A stretch of 64,000 nt of DNA. Origin: Cytophagales bacterium (GTDB lineage: Bacteria; Bacteroidota; Bacteroidia; Cytophagales; Cyclobacteriaceae). The translations under genes were made by a program, and so were the position numbers. The stretch covers positions 310,001-374,000 of the forward strand of contig JAFLBQ010000006.1 of NCBI GenBank assembly GCA_017303805.1, written 5' to 3'. A model generated the notes under the pieces. It was not told where the DNA came from. It worked only from the letters and a program-made list of their open reading frames with translations, and made no database searches. This document shows, one piece after another, positions 8,811 through 18,138 of the stretch; position 1 is the first letter of the stretch; each line of letters opens with the position of its first letter.

Positions 8811-9698
8811 GTGTTTGACGAATTTAAGAACGCTTTTAGCCGGCATAACAATGCCCATGTTCAGTTAATCATCTTAAACGTGATGATGTTTCTGGCCCTG
8901 GCGATGGTTATGGTCTTTGCCAGCCTTTCCGAGTCGCCCGAAATTTTTAGCTGGGTGCATGCACAGGTTGCCATACCGGCTCGTCTGGCTACCTTCATTC
9001 AAAAACCGTGGACGATCATTACCTATGCCTTCGTGCACGACCTTTCTTCTATCTGGCACATTCTTTTTAATATGCTTGTATTTTATTGGTTTGGAAAACT
9101 GTTTGTGGAATACCTGGGCAGCGATAAACTAATAGCCTTGTACATTTTGGGTGCACTAACGGGTGCCATTTTTTACCTGGTAGTATATAACACCATTCCG
9201 TTTTACCAGGCGCGCATCCCGGGTTTGGGTATGGTTGGGGCCTCGGCTGCGGTGTACGCTGTATTAGTGGGCGTTGCTACTTTATTGCCCGACTATACTT
9301 TTTTTCTCATGTTCTTTGGAGCGGTTCGCATTAAATACATTGCGTTTATCTACATCGTAATTTCATTTATAGGTTCTGTAGGCTTAAATGCCGGTGGCAA
9401 TGTGGCACACCTGGGTGGCGCATTAATCGGTTACGTTTATATTAAACAATTGCAGGCCGGTGTAAACTGGGGCAGTTGGATAACTGCTACCTTAGATTGG
9501 TTTAAGAGATTGTTTAGCGCAAGCCCGCGTGTAAAGGTTACTTACCGTAAAGCAGAACCACAAGCTAAGCCTACCGAAAGGATAAGTAAGGCCACGCAAG
9601 AAGAAATCGATGCAATTCTGGATAAAATTTCCGACCGGGGTTACGAGAGTTTAAGCAAAGAAGAGAAGGAGAAACTTTTTAATGCAAGTAAGAAGTAG
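8811..9698 (+). CDS. Rhomboid family intramembrane serine protease with cytoplasmic tail (second of pair)
   Basis: A 295-residue rhomboid starting at GTG. It has six membrane segments with catalytic S145 (GASAA) and H200 (NVAHLGG). After the membrane core a soluble tail of about 70-80 residues contains a charged helical end (SKATQEEIDAILDK...EEKEKLFNASKK), a pattern I associate with Bacteroidota rhomboids. The tail may hold a regulator or substrate. The gene ends one base before the convergent stop codon of the next gene, leaving no room for a separate terminator. Confidence 0.92.
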   Translation: MFDEFKNAFSRHNNAHVQLIILNVMMFLALAMVMVFASLSESPEIFSWVHAQVAIPARLATFIQKPWTIITYAFVHDLSSIWHILFNMLVFYWFGKLFVEYLGSDKLIALYILGALTGAIFYLVVYNTIPFYQARIPGLGMVGASAAVYAVLVGVATLLPDYTFFLMFFGAVRIKYIAFIYIVISFIGSVGLNAGGNVAHLGGALIGYVYIKQLQAGVNWGSWITATLDWFKRLFSASPRVKVTYRKAEPQAKPTERISKATQEEIDAILDKISDRGYESLSKEEKEKLFNASKK

Positions 9699-9699
9699 T

Positions 9700-10419
9700 T
9701 TACTCCTTCATTGCAAAAAACTGCACCAGCATTGTCATAATGTCTTCGCGCGAGGTGAGGTAAAACGCCTCAGGGTTATCCTCGTTAAAGCGCTCCAGCT
9801 TTTTATTGTACTGTTCTTCGGTAAGGTTAAAAAGTTCTACCAGGTATTTTTTGGTTTCAGGGTCGGCAATGGTTTTTCTATACGTTTCGGTTCGGCCTAA
9901 TTCATCGCGTTTGTTTTTGGTTTTGTCTTTACCCCCAAAGCCAATGGTAATGCCGGGGCCAAAGGTAGCCACTTCATTGGGCTGTGGTTCCAGCGTTTGC
10001 TTCTTCACCTTTACCTGGGTGTTGGCGGGCAGACTTTTTTTCCAATCGTCAATTCCTTTAATATCGTAGTCGCCATATACCGTTACGTCTTTCAGCAGGC
10101 GGGTATCTTCAGCTAAAATAACCCGAAGGCGGTCGTTAGGTTGTTGTGCAACAAATAAGAATGGCTTATAACCTAACCGCGTAAAAATCAGCGTGTCGCC
10201 TTTTTGGCCGGCAATTACAAAAACACCCCGCTCGGTAGTTGATACGCCCACGGCTTTGCGCTTAATCTGAACGGCCACATAAGGCAAAGGTTGGTAGGTG
10301 GCCGAGTCGAGCACCGAACCCGAAATAGTAATGGTTTGGGCCCTGCCCACGGTGGGCAAGCACACTACTATCAGCATAAAGAAAAGACGGGTCACAACCT
10401 GCGGATGCACGAACGACAA
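9700..10419 (-). CDS. Secreted CarboxypepD_reg-like domain protein
   Basis: A 239-residue exported protein. After a signal peptide ending near GRAQ (about residue 28) comes a carboxypeptidase regulatory-like beta domain (about 30-115), the same fold that precedes TonB-dependent receptors in Bacteroidota. Here it stands alone, followed by a charged region (about 130-239) with no known domain. Its substrate or partner is unknown. It lies seven bases downstream of the next minus-strand gene and is probably in one transcript with it. Confidence 0.75.
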   Translation of the reverse strand: MSFVHPQVVTRLFFMLIVVCLPTVGRAQTITISGSVLDSATYQPLPYVAVQIKRKAVGVSTTERGVFVIAGQKGDTLIFTRLGYKPFLFVAQQPNDRLRVILAEDTRLLKDVTVYGDYDIKGIDDWKKSLPANTQVKVKKQTLEPQPNEVATFGPGITIGFGGKDKTKNKRDELGRTETYRKTIADPETKKYLVELFNLTEEQYNKKLERFNEDNPEAFYLTSREDIMTMLVQFFAMKE

Positions 10420-10426
10420 ATTTAGT

Positions 10427-12304
10427 TTAATCCGGTTGGCAATTTTCGCAATATGCTTTTTTTAGTATTGGTTCGCGCAAGAGTTGAAATGTTATGCCTC
10501 CGTCCGAAGAGGCATTGAACTGCGAGCAGAATCGGGATCGATTTTGGTTAACGGCATTCAGCATAATGGAACGGTAGCCGGCCGATTGCAGGTTACGGGT
10601 ATTATATATGGTAAGGCTTAGATAATAGAATACCAGGTCTTCGGATGCAGCAATATTTTTTACGCGTGGTTGCAACAGCCGGGTGGCCCAATCAAACATG
10701 CTATAGTGCGAAAAATATTTAGCCAGGTTTACGAGATCGTCATCGTTTAGTTTTAAAGGTGTATAGGTTTGATAGATAAACTGCAGGGCTTTGTCTTTAG
10801 CTACAAAATTTTGCTGGCGCATGTGTACTTCCGAAAGGATAATGTGGTAGTTGATGAGCAACCGCCTAACCAGCAGATCAGGAATTTTTTTTGCACGCAA
10901 GGCCTCAATTTGCTTTTTCAAATTATCCTGCGGCTGCAGCAGGTCGGTATAAAGCCAGGCTTCCAGTTGCAGCGCGCATAGGTTGTAGTCAATCTTGGCA
11001 TTGCCCGGCAGCAAGGTTTTTAAACGTTCAAATACTTTAATGGCCTCAAACACATCGGTGCTGCCAATATCGTACTCAAACGATGCCCGGTTCAGCAGCA
11101 AACTTCCCGTTTCGTTGGCTTCGGGTATTGTTAGTTCAGTAAGAAAGGCATCGGGCAGTTCGCGCTTTCTGATCTTGTAGAAGATCACCTGCTGCAGGTA
11201 AAGGGCTTCGGCTACATTTTTTTCGATAAGCGATTGCTGAAACAGACTTTTCAATTGTGCCGGGTCGCTTTCGCGCACCGAAAGCCTTTTTTCCAATTGG
11301 ATTTCTATTACGGCTTTGCGGTGGTTTTTAAGGATAGGCTCCAATTTGGCTTGCAGATTATTTTTTGTCAGCTCGTCCTTCACCTCTTCTTTACTAAGGG
11401 TTGCCAGGTTTTTATAGGGCGAGAGTTGAATGTCGTTAAGAAAATCAACCCAATTTTCGTAGGTGTTTACCTGCGATTCAATTTTTTCTTTTTGAAATGC
11501 CTGCAGGGCACGAATCATACTTTCGGCCCGCTCTTGTTGTAAGCTCAGGTTACGTTTGTAGTCGCCTTCAATCGAAGTGTAGGCTTTTATGGAAATGCGC
11601 GTAATGGTATAGTCGGTAATGTTAAGCGAATCGATAAGCGGTTGAACATCTTTTTTATTGTATTCGCTTTTATTCCTTTCAAAAGGAATTACCCGATGGA
11701 TGGTTTTGTAAAGGTCTTTGTGTTTTTCGGTTAGTTGCGATTCGGTTAAGGTGTCGTAGTACATGCCGGTTTCCAATAATTGCCAGCCATGAAAATCTAC
11801 GTTCACCATGCGCACGGTATGGCACAGGTACTTATCCTGCAACAGCATATAGTTGGCCTCCAGCGGTTGGCCGGCCAACTGGGCCGGCACCTGGCCTACA
11901 TAGGCAACCACCTCATCCGAAGGAAGTACAACGGTATTCTTACGGATTTCATCGCGGTAAACCGGTTTCAGCAGATACCCGTTATGCGAAAACCAGGGCG
12001 AGGGTGTGGTAGCTGCACCGCATTCGAATTGTGCCTTCTGCACCAGGTCAATAGCTAAGCCATCGTTCTTACCCTGAAACAAAGCCCCAAACCAATCCGA
12101 ACTATTAAGAAATAGTAACACCTTATCGCCATTGATGCGCGGACTTAACCGAACTTCTTTTGGAAAAGCAGCTACCGTGCTAAGAATTTGCCGGCATTTG
12201 GTAAGGTCGCGCCCCGGGTCTTTCAAATCGAAGTTCCCTTCGTTTACCAACTGGGCATGGGTGTTACTAGTTATTGCAACAAATAAAAGCAGAGCGATGC
12301 GCAT
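10427..12304 (-). CDS. Secreted protein of unknown function with an OmpA-like stretch
   Basis: A 625-residue exported protein (signal peptide MRIALLLFVAITSNTHAQ). The N-terminal third contains DYTITRISIKAYTSIEG followed by ERAESMIRALQ, an arrangement reminiscent of the OmpA peptidoglycan-binding fold (a beta strand, then an ER-rich helix). The C-terminal half is helical and could be a TPR-like array. I do not recognise a family with confidence. A location in the periplasm or on the outer membrane is likely. It is cotranscribed with the downstream CarboxypepD_reg protein. Confidence 0.65.
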   Translation of the reverse strand: MRIALLLFVAITSNTHAQLVNEGNFDLKDPGRDLTKCRQILSTVAAFPKEVRLSPRINGDKVLLFLNSSDWFGALFQGKNDGLAIDLVQKAQFECGAATTPSPWFSHNGYLLKPVYRDEIRKNTVVLPSDEVVAYVGQVPAQLAGQPLEANYMLLQDKYLCHTVRMVNVDFHGWQLLETGMYYDTLTESQLTEKHKDLYKTIHRVIPFERNKSEYNKKDVQPLIDSLNITDYTITRISIKAYTSIEGDYKRNLSLQQERAESMIRALQAFQKEKIESQVNTYENWVDFLNDIQLSPYKNLATLSKEEVKDELTKNNLQAKLEPILKNHRKAVIEIQLEKRLSVRESDPAQLKSLFQQSLIEKNVAEALYLQQVIFYKIRKRELPDAFLTELTIPEANETGSLLLNRASFEYDIGSTDVFEAIKVFERLKTLLPGNAKIDYNLCALQLEAWLYTDLLQPQDNLKKQIEALRAKKIPDLLVRRLLINYHIILSEVHMRQQNFVAKDKALQFIYQTYTPLKLNDDDLVNLAKYFSHYSMFDWATRLLQPRVKNIAASEDLVFYYLSLTIYNTRNLQSAGYRSIMLNAVNQNRSRFCSQFNASSDGGITFQLLREPILKKAYCENCQPD

Positions 12305-12357
12305 AAGTGAAGGTAGTGAGATTGGAGTACCTCAGCAATGTGGCCCGCGTAAAAAAG

Positions 12358-13413
12358 TCACGACTTATTAGCTAATTGGCCGCAGGCTGCATCAATGTCT
12401 TTGCCACGACTTTTACGAATGCGGGTAGTGATGCCGTTTTTTTCCAACAAATCCATGTACATAGCTAACACCGCATCATCGGCTTGTTGAAATTCCCCGT
12501 CATCTATCGGGTTGTATTCAATCAGGTTTACCTTAGAAGGAACATGCTTTGCAAACTTTAATAAGGCTTGTGCATGTTCGGGTGTATCGTTTACACCTTT
12601 CCACACCACATACTCGTAAGTTACCTTGCTTTTTGTTTTCTGATACCAGTAGTGCAACGCTTCGGCCAGTTCTTCCAGCGGGTTGGTATCGTTAATCGGC
12701 ATAATAGAAGATCGCGTTTCGTTAAGGGCCGCATGCAACGAAACTGCAAGGTTAAACTTCGGATTATCATCAGCCATTTTCTTAATCATTTTGGCTACGC
12801 CCACCGTGGAAACGGTAATTCGCCTGCTGGCCATATTCAGCCCTTTCGGGGAGGTAATCTTTTCAATGGCGGCCATCACGTTGGCATAATTCAGCAAGGG
12901 TTCGCCCATACCCATAAACACAATATTGGTAAGCGGGCGCCCATAGAATAGCTCGGCCTGCTCGCGTATGGCGGCTACCTGATCGTAAATTTCATCTACA
13001 CTTAAGTTGCGCTGGCGTTTTAATCGCGCAGTAGCGCAAAACTTACACGCCAGGCTACAACCTACCTGCGAGGACACACACGCAGTAATTCTTTTTTCGG
13101 CCGGAATAAGCACCGACTCTACCACCAACCCATCGTGCAGTGTAACAGCATTTTTAATGGTACCGTCTGTGCTGCGTTGCATGTTGTCCACCTTAATGTG
13201 ATTGATCACAAACTCGGCTCTAAGCATGTTGCGGGTTTCCAACGAGATGTTAGTCATCTGGTCGAAGCTCTTGGCAGATTTTTTCCAAAGCCATTCGTAC
13301 ACCTGCTGGGCGCGAAAGGCCTTGTCACCTTTTTCAACAAAGAATGCCTTTAGCTCCTCCAGTTTAAGTTTGCGGATGTCGCGTTTGAGCACGATTAATT
13401 CCGAATTAGTCAT
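12358..13413 (-). CDS. rlmN: 23S rRNA (adenine2503-C2)-methyltransferase RlmN
   Basis: A radical-SAM methyltransferase of 351 residues that modifies A2503 of 23S rRNA (and A37 of some tRNAs in other bacteria). The iron-sulfur cluster motif is C119-x3-C123-x2-C126 (CSLACKFC). The second catalytic cysteine sits near the C-terminus in DAACGQ (C344). MGMGEPLLNY binds SAM. Length is normal. The gene starts near 13413 with no visible Shine-Dalgarno and is monocistronic or leads the short minus-strand run below it. Confidence 0.97.
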   Translation of the reverse strand: MTNSELIVLKRDIRKLKLEELKAFFVEKGDKAFRAQQVYEWLWKKSAKSFDQMTNISLETRNMLRAEFVINHIKVDNMQRSTDGTIKNAVTLHDGLVVESVLIPAEKRITACVSSQVGCSLACKFCATARLKRQRNLSVDEIYDQVAAIREQAELFYGRPLTNIVFMGMGEPLLNYANVMAAIEKITSPKGLNMASRRITVSTVGVAKMIKKMADDNPKFNLAVSLHAALNETRSSIMPINDTNPLEELAEALHYWYQKTKSKVTYEYVVWKGVNDTPEHAQALLKFAKHVPSKVNLIEYNPIDDGEFQQADDAVLAMYMDLLEKNGITTRIRKSRGKDIDAACGQLANKS

Positions 13414-13586
13414 AGTATTACTTTAACAACTGGTAGTAGTACGATACGGAAAATAATACAATTAAACATTTATCAAGGGAATGTAAGATTTTATTCAAAG
13501 TTACTACCATTTAGAAAACTTGAAGAGGTAAATCTTCTTTAACCTTAGATATACAAATGCAAACACAAATAAAATAAAAATTTATC

Positions 13587-14482
13587 ATGAAAACATTTAC
13601 TCCTCCCCCCCCCCTCCCCGGTACTTTGCAATTTTGATTGCATTGTTCTTTGTAGCCTGTGAAAATTCTTTGGTAGAAGAACCTACACCAATCAATGAGT
13701 TTGGCGTATCGTTTAAACAGGGGGCACTTCAATTTTCGACAACCGAAAAGTACATCGAGTTTCTTGAGAAGGGTACGGATGCCACCAAGCAAAAGTTTAT
13801 CAAGTTTCTGAATGACAAGGAAAATTATATTTCCTAAAGAAAGGCTTTTAACCCTAAGAATTCAAAGGCTGGTCGCACGTTTAGTTCACAAGAGCAAGAA
13901 GTAATTGAAACCAATGATTTTCTTTCTTCAATCCTGAATCAAGATGGGCTAATCGCAATTGGTGATTATTATTATAAGGTGAATTTAAGCACGGCTAAAG
14001 TGTATGCATTGAATCAACAATTTGAAAGCGAGCTAAACGATCTGAAATCGGAAAACACAGATAACAACAACATCATAATATTCTCCACAGATGATGATGT
14101 TTTGTACCTGATAGATGAGGGTAGCAAAGGAACTACTGCCGGCCGCAGCCAGTTGTTTTGTGGTGAAAGTGGTGCGCGCGAAGATAAGGATGATAGTTTT
14201 GTTTATGAGCCGATTTATGGGGATTACCGGCAAGATAACAAAGTAGTGTATCAAAAGGCCGGTATCTATTTTTCATTGCAGGCCAAAACAAAAATGCAAT
14301 ACAAAAGCTTAACAGGCATATGGGTAGATGCCGGTGTAACCTACAACCAACAGCTAAATTACTACGTAAAATATGAGCCTAAGTGCAAAGGTGTAACAGA
14401 ACGCACAGGTAATAAAACCGATGATGGCCCATCTAACGAATTTAAACTACAGAGCCTACGAATCTGGTCGAGGCCTTCATAA
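13587..14482 (+). pseudogene. Broken lipoprotein gene with a ten-C tract and an internal stop
   Basis: The ATG at 13587 opens a frame that runs into C10 (13605-13614) and then a stop. With one more C the reading would continue as R-Y-F-A-I-L-I-A-L-F-F-V-A-C-E-N, a lipoprotein signal with the lipobox Cys in VAC. From there the frame is open to a TAA at 13835-13837. The same frame then carries on without interruption to 14482, including LNQDGLIAIGDYYYKVN, a pattern common in secreted Bacteroidota proteins. Two lesions, a frameshift in the C tract and a nonsense codon, point to decay. The C run could also be a slippage switch or an assembly error. The next gene downstream is an outer-membrane barrel. 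Confidence 0.75.
13605..13619 (+). repeat. Homopolymeric tract C10-T-C4
   Basis: Ten consecutive C (13605-13614), a T, then four more C, six codons into a would-be signal peptide. It is the longest G/C homopolymer I noticed in the window and lies in an otherwise AT-rich stretch. Eleven C instead of ten would put the start codon in frame with the lipoprotein body. Confidence 0.95.
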
Positions 14483-14544
14483 ATACAGATATGAGGCTGA
14501 CTTCTTTGGCCAAGGTTATTGGAGCCGCATATATAGAATAGCGG

Positions 14545-15342
14545 ATGGTTTTTAGAAGTTGTTTTTTTTTAATAATTGTCTTTGCTCATCCTGGGTTTGG
14601 GCAAAGGCAATTGTTTCTTACCCCCTCATTGGGTATGCATTTTCCACTCAGCTACACCATTAGCCCTGCTGCTGGCGATGGCGGCTATCGTGCTAATGTA
14701 TTCGATTTTGGAGCTTCATTTGATTTGACCATGCAATATCAGCTTAATCCAAAATGGATTTTGTTTGGCGGGGTTAAGGCCAGTCAAAACGCAGGATTTA
14801 GTTTTAAGTACGGAGTCCCAAGTCGAGATTATTCGAAAGGTAGATTTAGTACAACTGCTTATACCCCCAGCATCCCAGTTGGTTTTATCCGGCATCTCAG
14901 CACGCAAAAATGGCTTAAGCTAAAGCGTAGAAGTTCCATGCTAGAGCGTATTTCTGGAGATAAAGATGAAAATATTTTGTATTTGATTTTATTTAGGATG
15001 CGGCTGTTGGCTGGAGTGAGCTATAATTATGTTGTTCCAGCTACTTACGATAATCAAATGAGAAATTTTTCCTATGGCAGCTATTTATACACAGTTAAAG
15101 ACAGAAAGTATTTTTCACCCCTTCTTGGTCTGAACTTTCAATTTTTCTACTATCATAAAAATCATTTTCAACTCACGGTTCTTTACAGTCAGGGTCTCAA
15201 ACAGGTTATTGAGGCAGATGTAGACTACCAATTACAAAGTGGTGATTATGAGGCTACCTTAGGTTCGCGCGGTTCTTATTTTTCGTTGCAATTGGGTTAT
15301 CCTATTAAGGTTTATGATTCTTCGAAAAAGAAACTAAAGTAG
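14545..15342 (+). CDS. Outer-membrane beta-barrel protein
   Basis: A 265-residue exported protein (signal MVFRSCFFLIIVFAHPGFGQ) made of alternating hydrophobic/polar strands such as FDLTMQYQLNPKWILFGGVKAS and SYFSLQLGYPIKV. This is the pattern of a barrel of about 10-12 strands in the outer membrane. There is no plug domain or TonB box, so it is not a TonB-dependent receptor. It follows the broken lipoprotein gene by 62 bases and may have served with it. Function unknown. Confidence 0.65.
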   Translation: MVFRSCFFLIIVFAHPGFGQRQLFLTPSLGMHFPLSYTISPAAGDGGYRANVFDFGASFDLTMQYQLNPKWILFGGVKASQNAGFSFKYGVPSRDYSKGRFSTTAYTPSIPVGFIRHLSTQKWLKLKRRSSMLERISGDKDENILYLILFRMRLLAGVSYNYVVPATYDNQMRNFSYGSYLYTVKDRKYFSPLLGLNFQFFYYHKNHFQLTVLYSQGLKQVIEADVDYQLQSGDYEATLGSRGSYFSLQLGYPIKVYDSSKKKLK

Positions 15343-15388
15343 AGTGCTTACAGCGTAGTAACAATTTCTTTCTTGTGCAGCATATTTT

Positions 15389-15420
15389 TTTGAGTTTCGG
15401 ATTTTATCCCCGTATTTTTC
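15389..15420 (+). promoter_or_regulatory. possible promoter for dgcN-dgcA
   Basis: TTTG at 15389-15392, a 20-nt spacer, then TATTTTTC at 15413-15420, one base off the Bacteroidota -7 consensus TAnnTTTG. The dgcN ATG is at 15437. Confidence 0.4.
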
Positions 15421-15436
15421 GAATCAGGAAAATGCT

Positions 15437-16513
15437 ATGGAAAAGACAAACGCAGTAATTATTACGGCTGGTTATTTAGACAGCAACAACGGTAAAACCG
15501 CGCACGGATTAATTCGGGGAACAGACCGATACACCATTGTGGGTGTAATCGATCAAAAACATGTAGGAAAAGATGCGGGTGAAGTGTTGGATGGAAAACA
15601 TCGTAACATTCCGGTTTTTGCCTCCATTGAAGAGTTTTCCAAAAACTCAAAACAAGCCGCAAAGTATTGCATTATAGGAGTTGCCACCAAAGGCGGTGTG
15701 ATTCCAGATTCACTTCGCGCAATTCTCAAAGATGGGTTGATACACGGGTATGGTTTGGTAAACGGGCTGCATGAATATGTTTCAGACATTCCTGAGTTGG
15801 CAGATTTTGCGCGGGCCCGCGGCCTGGAAATTATTGATGTGCGTAAACCTAAAAAAGTTAAAGACCTGCATTTCTGGTCGGGTAAAATTAAAAGTGTGCA
15901 TTGCCCCAAGGTTGCCGTATTGGGTACCGATTGTGCACTGGGTAAACGAACAACCACACGCTTTTTGGTGGAGGCCCTGAAAAAAGCGGGTTACCGGGCC
16001 GAGATGATTTACACAGGGCAAACCGGGTGGATGCAAGGCGCGAAGTATGGTTTTGTATTTGACAGCACACTTAACGATTTTATTTCGGGTGAGATGGAAC
16101 ATGCAATAGTGCAATGCTGGGAAGAAGCCAAGCCCGATATAATTTTTATTGAGGGGCAATCTTCACTTCGTAATCCCAGCGGTCCGGCCGGGGCCGAATG
16201 GATCGTATCGGCCGATGCAGACATAGTAGTGTTGCAACATAATCCGGCCCGAAAGAAATTTAAAGGACTGGAAGATTACCCGGCTGCTATTGCTCCCATA
16301 AAAGATGAAATAGAACTGATAAAGATATATGGTGCAACCACCGTGGCACTTACTGTTAATACCGATAAAATGACGGCCGCGGAGGCCCGGGCTTATGCAG
16401 AGGAACAAGCGAAAGCGCTGGGTATTCCGGTAGTATTGCCGTTGGAGGAGGGTGTTGAAAAACTGGTTCCAATCTTCAGGGATTTGATCGATAAATCAAT
16501 TGCTCAGGTTTAA
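15437..16513 (+). CDS. dgcN: DUF1611 protein, likely D-glutamate N-acetyltransferase DgcN
   Basis: A 358-residue DUF1611 (COG3367) protein. The N-terminal half resembles a Rossmann domain. The C-terminal half has a P-loop-like GTDCALGKRTT at 163-173, as in dethiobiotin synthetase-type folds. DUF1611 proteins paired with a dipeptide-epimerase-like enzyme have been described as D-glutamate N-acetyltransferase (DgcN) acting before an N-acetyl-glutamate racemase (DgcA). The next gene is exactly such an enolase-superfamily enzyme, 14 bases downstream. The assignment is therefore from family plus neighbour. An older label is simply DUF1611 or a putative NAD-dependent epimerase. Confidence 0.75.
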   Translation: MEKTNAVIITAGYLDSNNGKTAHGLIRGTDRYTIVGVIDQKHVGKDAGEVLDGKHRNIPVFASIEEFSKNSKQAAKYCIIGVATKGGVIPDSLRAILKDGLIHGYGLVNGLHEYVSDIPELADFARARGLEIIDVRKPKKVKDLHFWSGKIKSVHCPKVAVLGTDCALGKRTTTRFLVEALKKAGYRAEMIYTGQTGWMQGAKYGFVFDSTLNDFISGEMEHAIVQCWEEAKPDIIFIEGQSSLRNPSGPAGAEWIVSADADIVVLQHNPARKKFKGLEDYPAAIAPIKDEIELIKIYGATTVALTVNTDKMTAAEARAYAEEQAKALGIPVVLPLEEGVEKLVPIFRDLIDKSIAQV

Positions 16514-16527
16514 AGTTTACGAGCTTC

Positions 16528-17601
16528 ATGAAAATTAAAAACATAAAAGTTTGGTCGGCCGACCTGGGCAATACAAAACCCTACACCATTGCATTTAAAA
16601 CAGTAGATGAAGTATGGAACGCATTTGTGGAAATAACACTCGACAACGGCATAACCGGAATAGGTGCCGGTAACCCAAGTGAATATGTTACAGGCGAGAG
16701 TTTTGAACAATGCACCCGCGCACTTGAGCAACAGAACATTCAATTTTTAATCGGTCGGGATATAAGAGAAATCAATCAACTGGTTGCTGAAGTTGCGCAG
16801 AAGTTGCCAAAAAACCCGGCTGCACGGGCTGCGCTCGATATTGCGCTGTACGATGCGTTTACAAAATACCTCAACGTTCCTTTGGTAAAGTACCTGGGTC
16901 AGAAAATAAAATCGATGCCAACTTCCAACACCATAGGGATTAAGAGTGTTACCGAAACATTACAAGAAGCAAAAGAATATGGCGAACGTGGATTTAGCAT
17001 ACTGAAGATAAAACTTGGTAAAGACCTGGAAGAAGATATTGAGCGGCTCGTTAAGTTGCGCGAAGTATTCGGAAAAAAATTTATAATTCGCATTGATGCG
17101 AACCAGGGGTATAACCCGGCCCAGACAATTGAGTTTTACAACAGAACCAAAGCGTTGGATATTGAGTTGATTGAGCAGCCGTTAAAAGCCAAAGCGATTG
17201 AAGAAACCCGTCAACTTCCGGATGAAATCAGGAAAGTAATTGCGGCCGATGAATCGTTGTTGTCGCCTCAAAATGCGCTAGAGTTGGTAACCCCGCCCAT
17301 GGCTACCGGAATTTTTAACATCAAGCTAATGAAGTGCGGTGGGGTAAGTCAGGCGTTAAAAATTGCCGACATTGCGCAGCATGCCGGTGTAGAGTTATTC
17401 TGGGGTTGTAACGATGAAAGCATTGTAAGTATTACAGCCGCTCTGCATGTAGCGTTTGCCAGCGCAACTACAAAGTACATCGACTTGGACGGAAGTCTTG
17501 ATCTTGCAAAAGATGAAGTAGTGGGCGGTTTTATTTTAACAAATGGAGTAATGTCTTGCTCAGATAAGCCCGGGTTGGGAGTAGAGCGGATTGTAAAATG
17601 A
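16528..17601 (+). CDS. dgcA: Enolase-superfamily epimerase, DgcA or L-Ala-D/L-Glu epimerase
   Basis: A 357-residue muconate-lactonizing subgroup enzyme. Catalytic Lys pair K160-x-K162 and K266; metal ligands D190 (IDANQG), E216 (IEQP) and D241 (AADES). DLDG at 319-322 is the loop that dipeptide epimerases use to hold the substrate amino group. This leaves two options: a muropeptide L-Ala-D/L-Glu epimerase, or the N-acetyl-D/L-glutamate racemase DgcA. The directly preceding DUF1611 gene favours the second. Either way it handles D-glutamate from peptidoglycan. Its stop overlaps the start of the next gene (ATGA), which indicates coupling. Confidence 0.8.
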   Translation: MKIKNIKVWSADLGNTKPYTIAFKTVDEVWNAFVEITLDNGITGIGAGNPSEYVTGESFEQCTRALEQQNIQFLIGRDIREINQLVAEVAQKLPKNPAARAALDIALYDAFTKYLNVPLVKYLGQKIKSMPTSNTIGIKSVTETLQEAKEYGERGFSILKIKLGKDLEEDIERLVKLREVFGKKFIIRIDANQGYNPAQTIEFYNRTKALDIELIEQPLKAKAIEETRQLPDEIRKVIAADESLLSPQNALELVTPPMATGIFNIKLMKCGGVSQALKIADIAQHAGVELFWGCNDESIVSITAALHVAFASATTKYIDLDGSLDLAKDEVVGGFILTNGVMSCSDKPGLGVERIVK

Positions 17602-18134
17602 AAACCATGCGGATAGTAATTTTTTTTGTACTGCTTTCCCAGATGGGTTTCGCGCAGAGCAATTCAAAGCCCACTGAGGTTGTCATTTTTATGGCAACAG
17701 ATTGCCCCATTACTCAAAAGTACATGCATACAATCCGGCTTTTGGCCAAACGCTATAGGAAGCAACTCACTGTTACGGGTTATTTTCCGGCAGGAATTAA
17801 TCCGCAAGCCGAGCGAGATTTCAGAAAGGAATATAGCGTGCCCGCCTTGGTTAAATTAGTTGATGATAAGAGTCACACTTATACAAATCGGCTCGGAGCT
17901 AACATTACCCCCGAAGCTTTTTTACTGGATAATAAAGGGGTCATCATATATTCTGGGGCAATTGATAACTGGTTCTTTGAATTAGGAAGATACCGGCCCA
18001 CGGTAACGGAGCATTATTTGGTAGATGCAATAGAAGCCTCATTAAAAGGTAGCGTTCCCGCGATTACCAGTACCGAGACCGTGGGTTGTAGTATTCAAAA
18101 GTCAAATCAGAAAGAACATTTGCATCCACATTGA
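17598..18134 (+). CDS. Exported redoxin-like protein with a single-Cys active site
   Basis: A 178-residue exported thioredoxin-fold protein (signal to about residue 20, MGFAQ). The active-site loop is ATDCPITQK, so there is one Cys where thioredoxins have CxxC. A second Cys sits far away in VGCSI near the C-terminus and could pair with it. Such redoxins are often found beside cytochrome c/copper monooxygenase-like proteins, as here: the next gene starts five bases later. It may keep the copper or heme site reduced, but that is inference. It overlaps the dgcA stop by four bases. Confidence 0.75.
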   Translation: MKTMRIVIFFVLLSQMGFAQSNSKPTEVVIFMATDCPITQKYMHTIRLLAKRYRKQLTVTGYFPAGINPQAERDFRKEYSVPALVKLVDDKSHTYTNRLGANITPEAFLLDNKGVIIYSGAIDNWFFELGRYRPTVTEHYLVDAIEASLKGSVPAITSTETVGCSIQKSNQKEHLHPH

Positions 18135-18138
18135 AAAC

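Noticed and set aside
8175-9698. The two rhomboids as one split gene or a recent duplication
   Set aside because: Each has its own full membrane core and catalytic pair, and their sequences differ clearly.
13511-13792. Minus-strand open frame across the poly-C tract
   Set aside because: It reads glycine runs from the C tract and is antisense to the lipoprotein pseudogene, which has far better coding signs.
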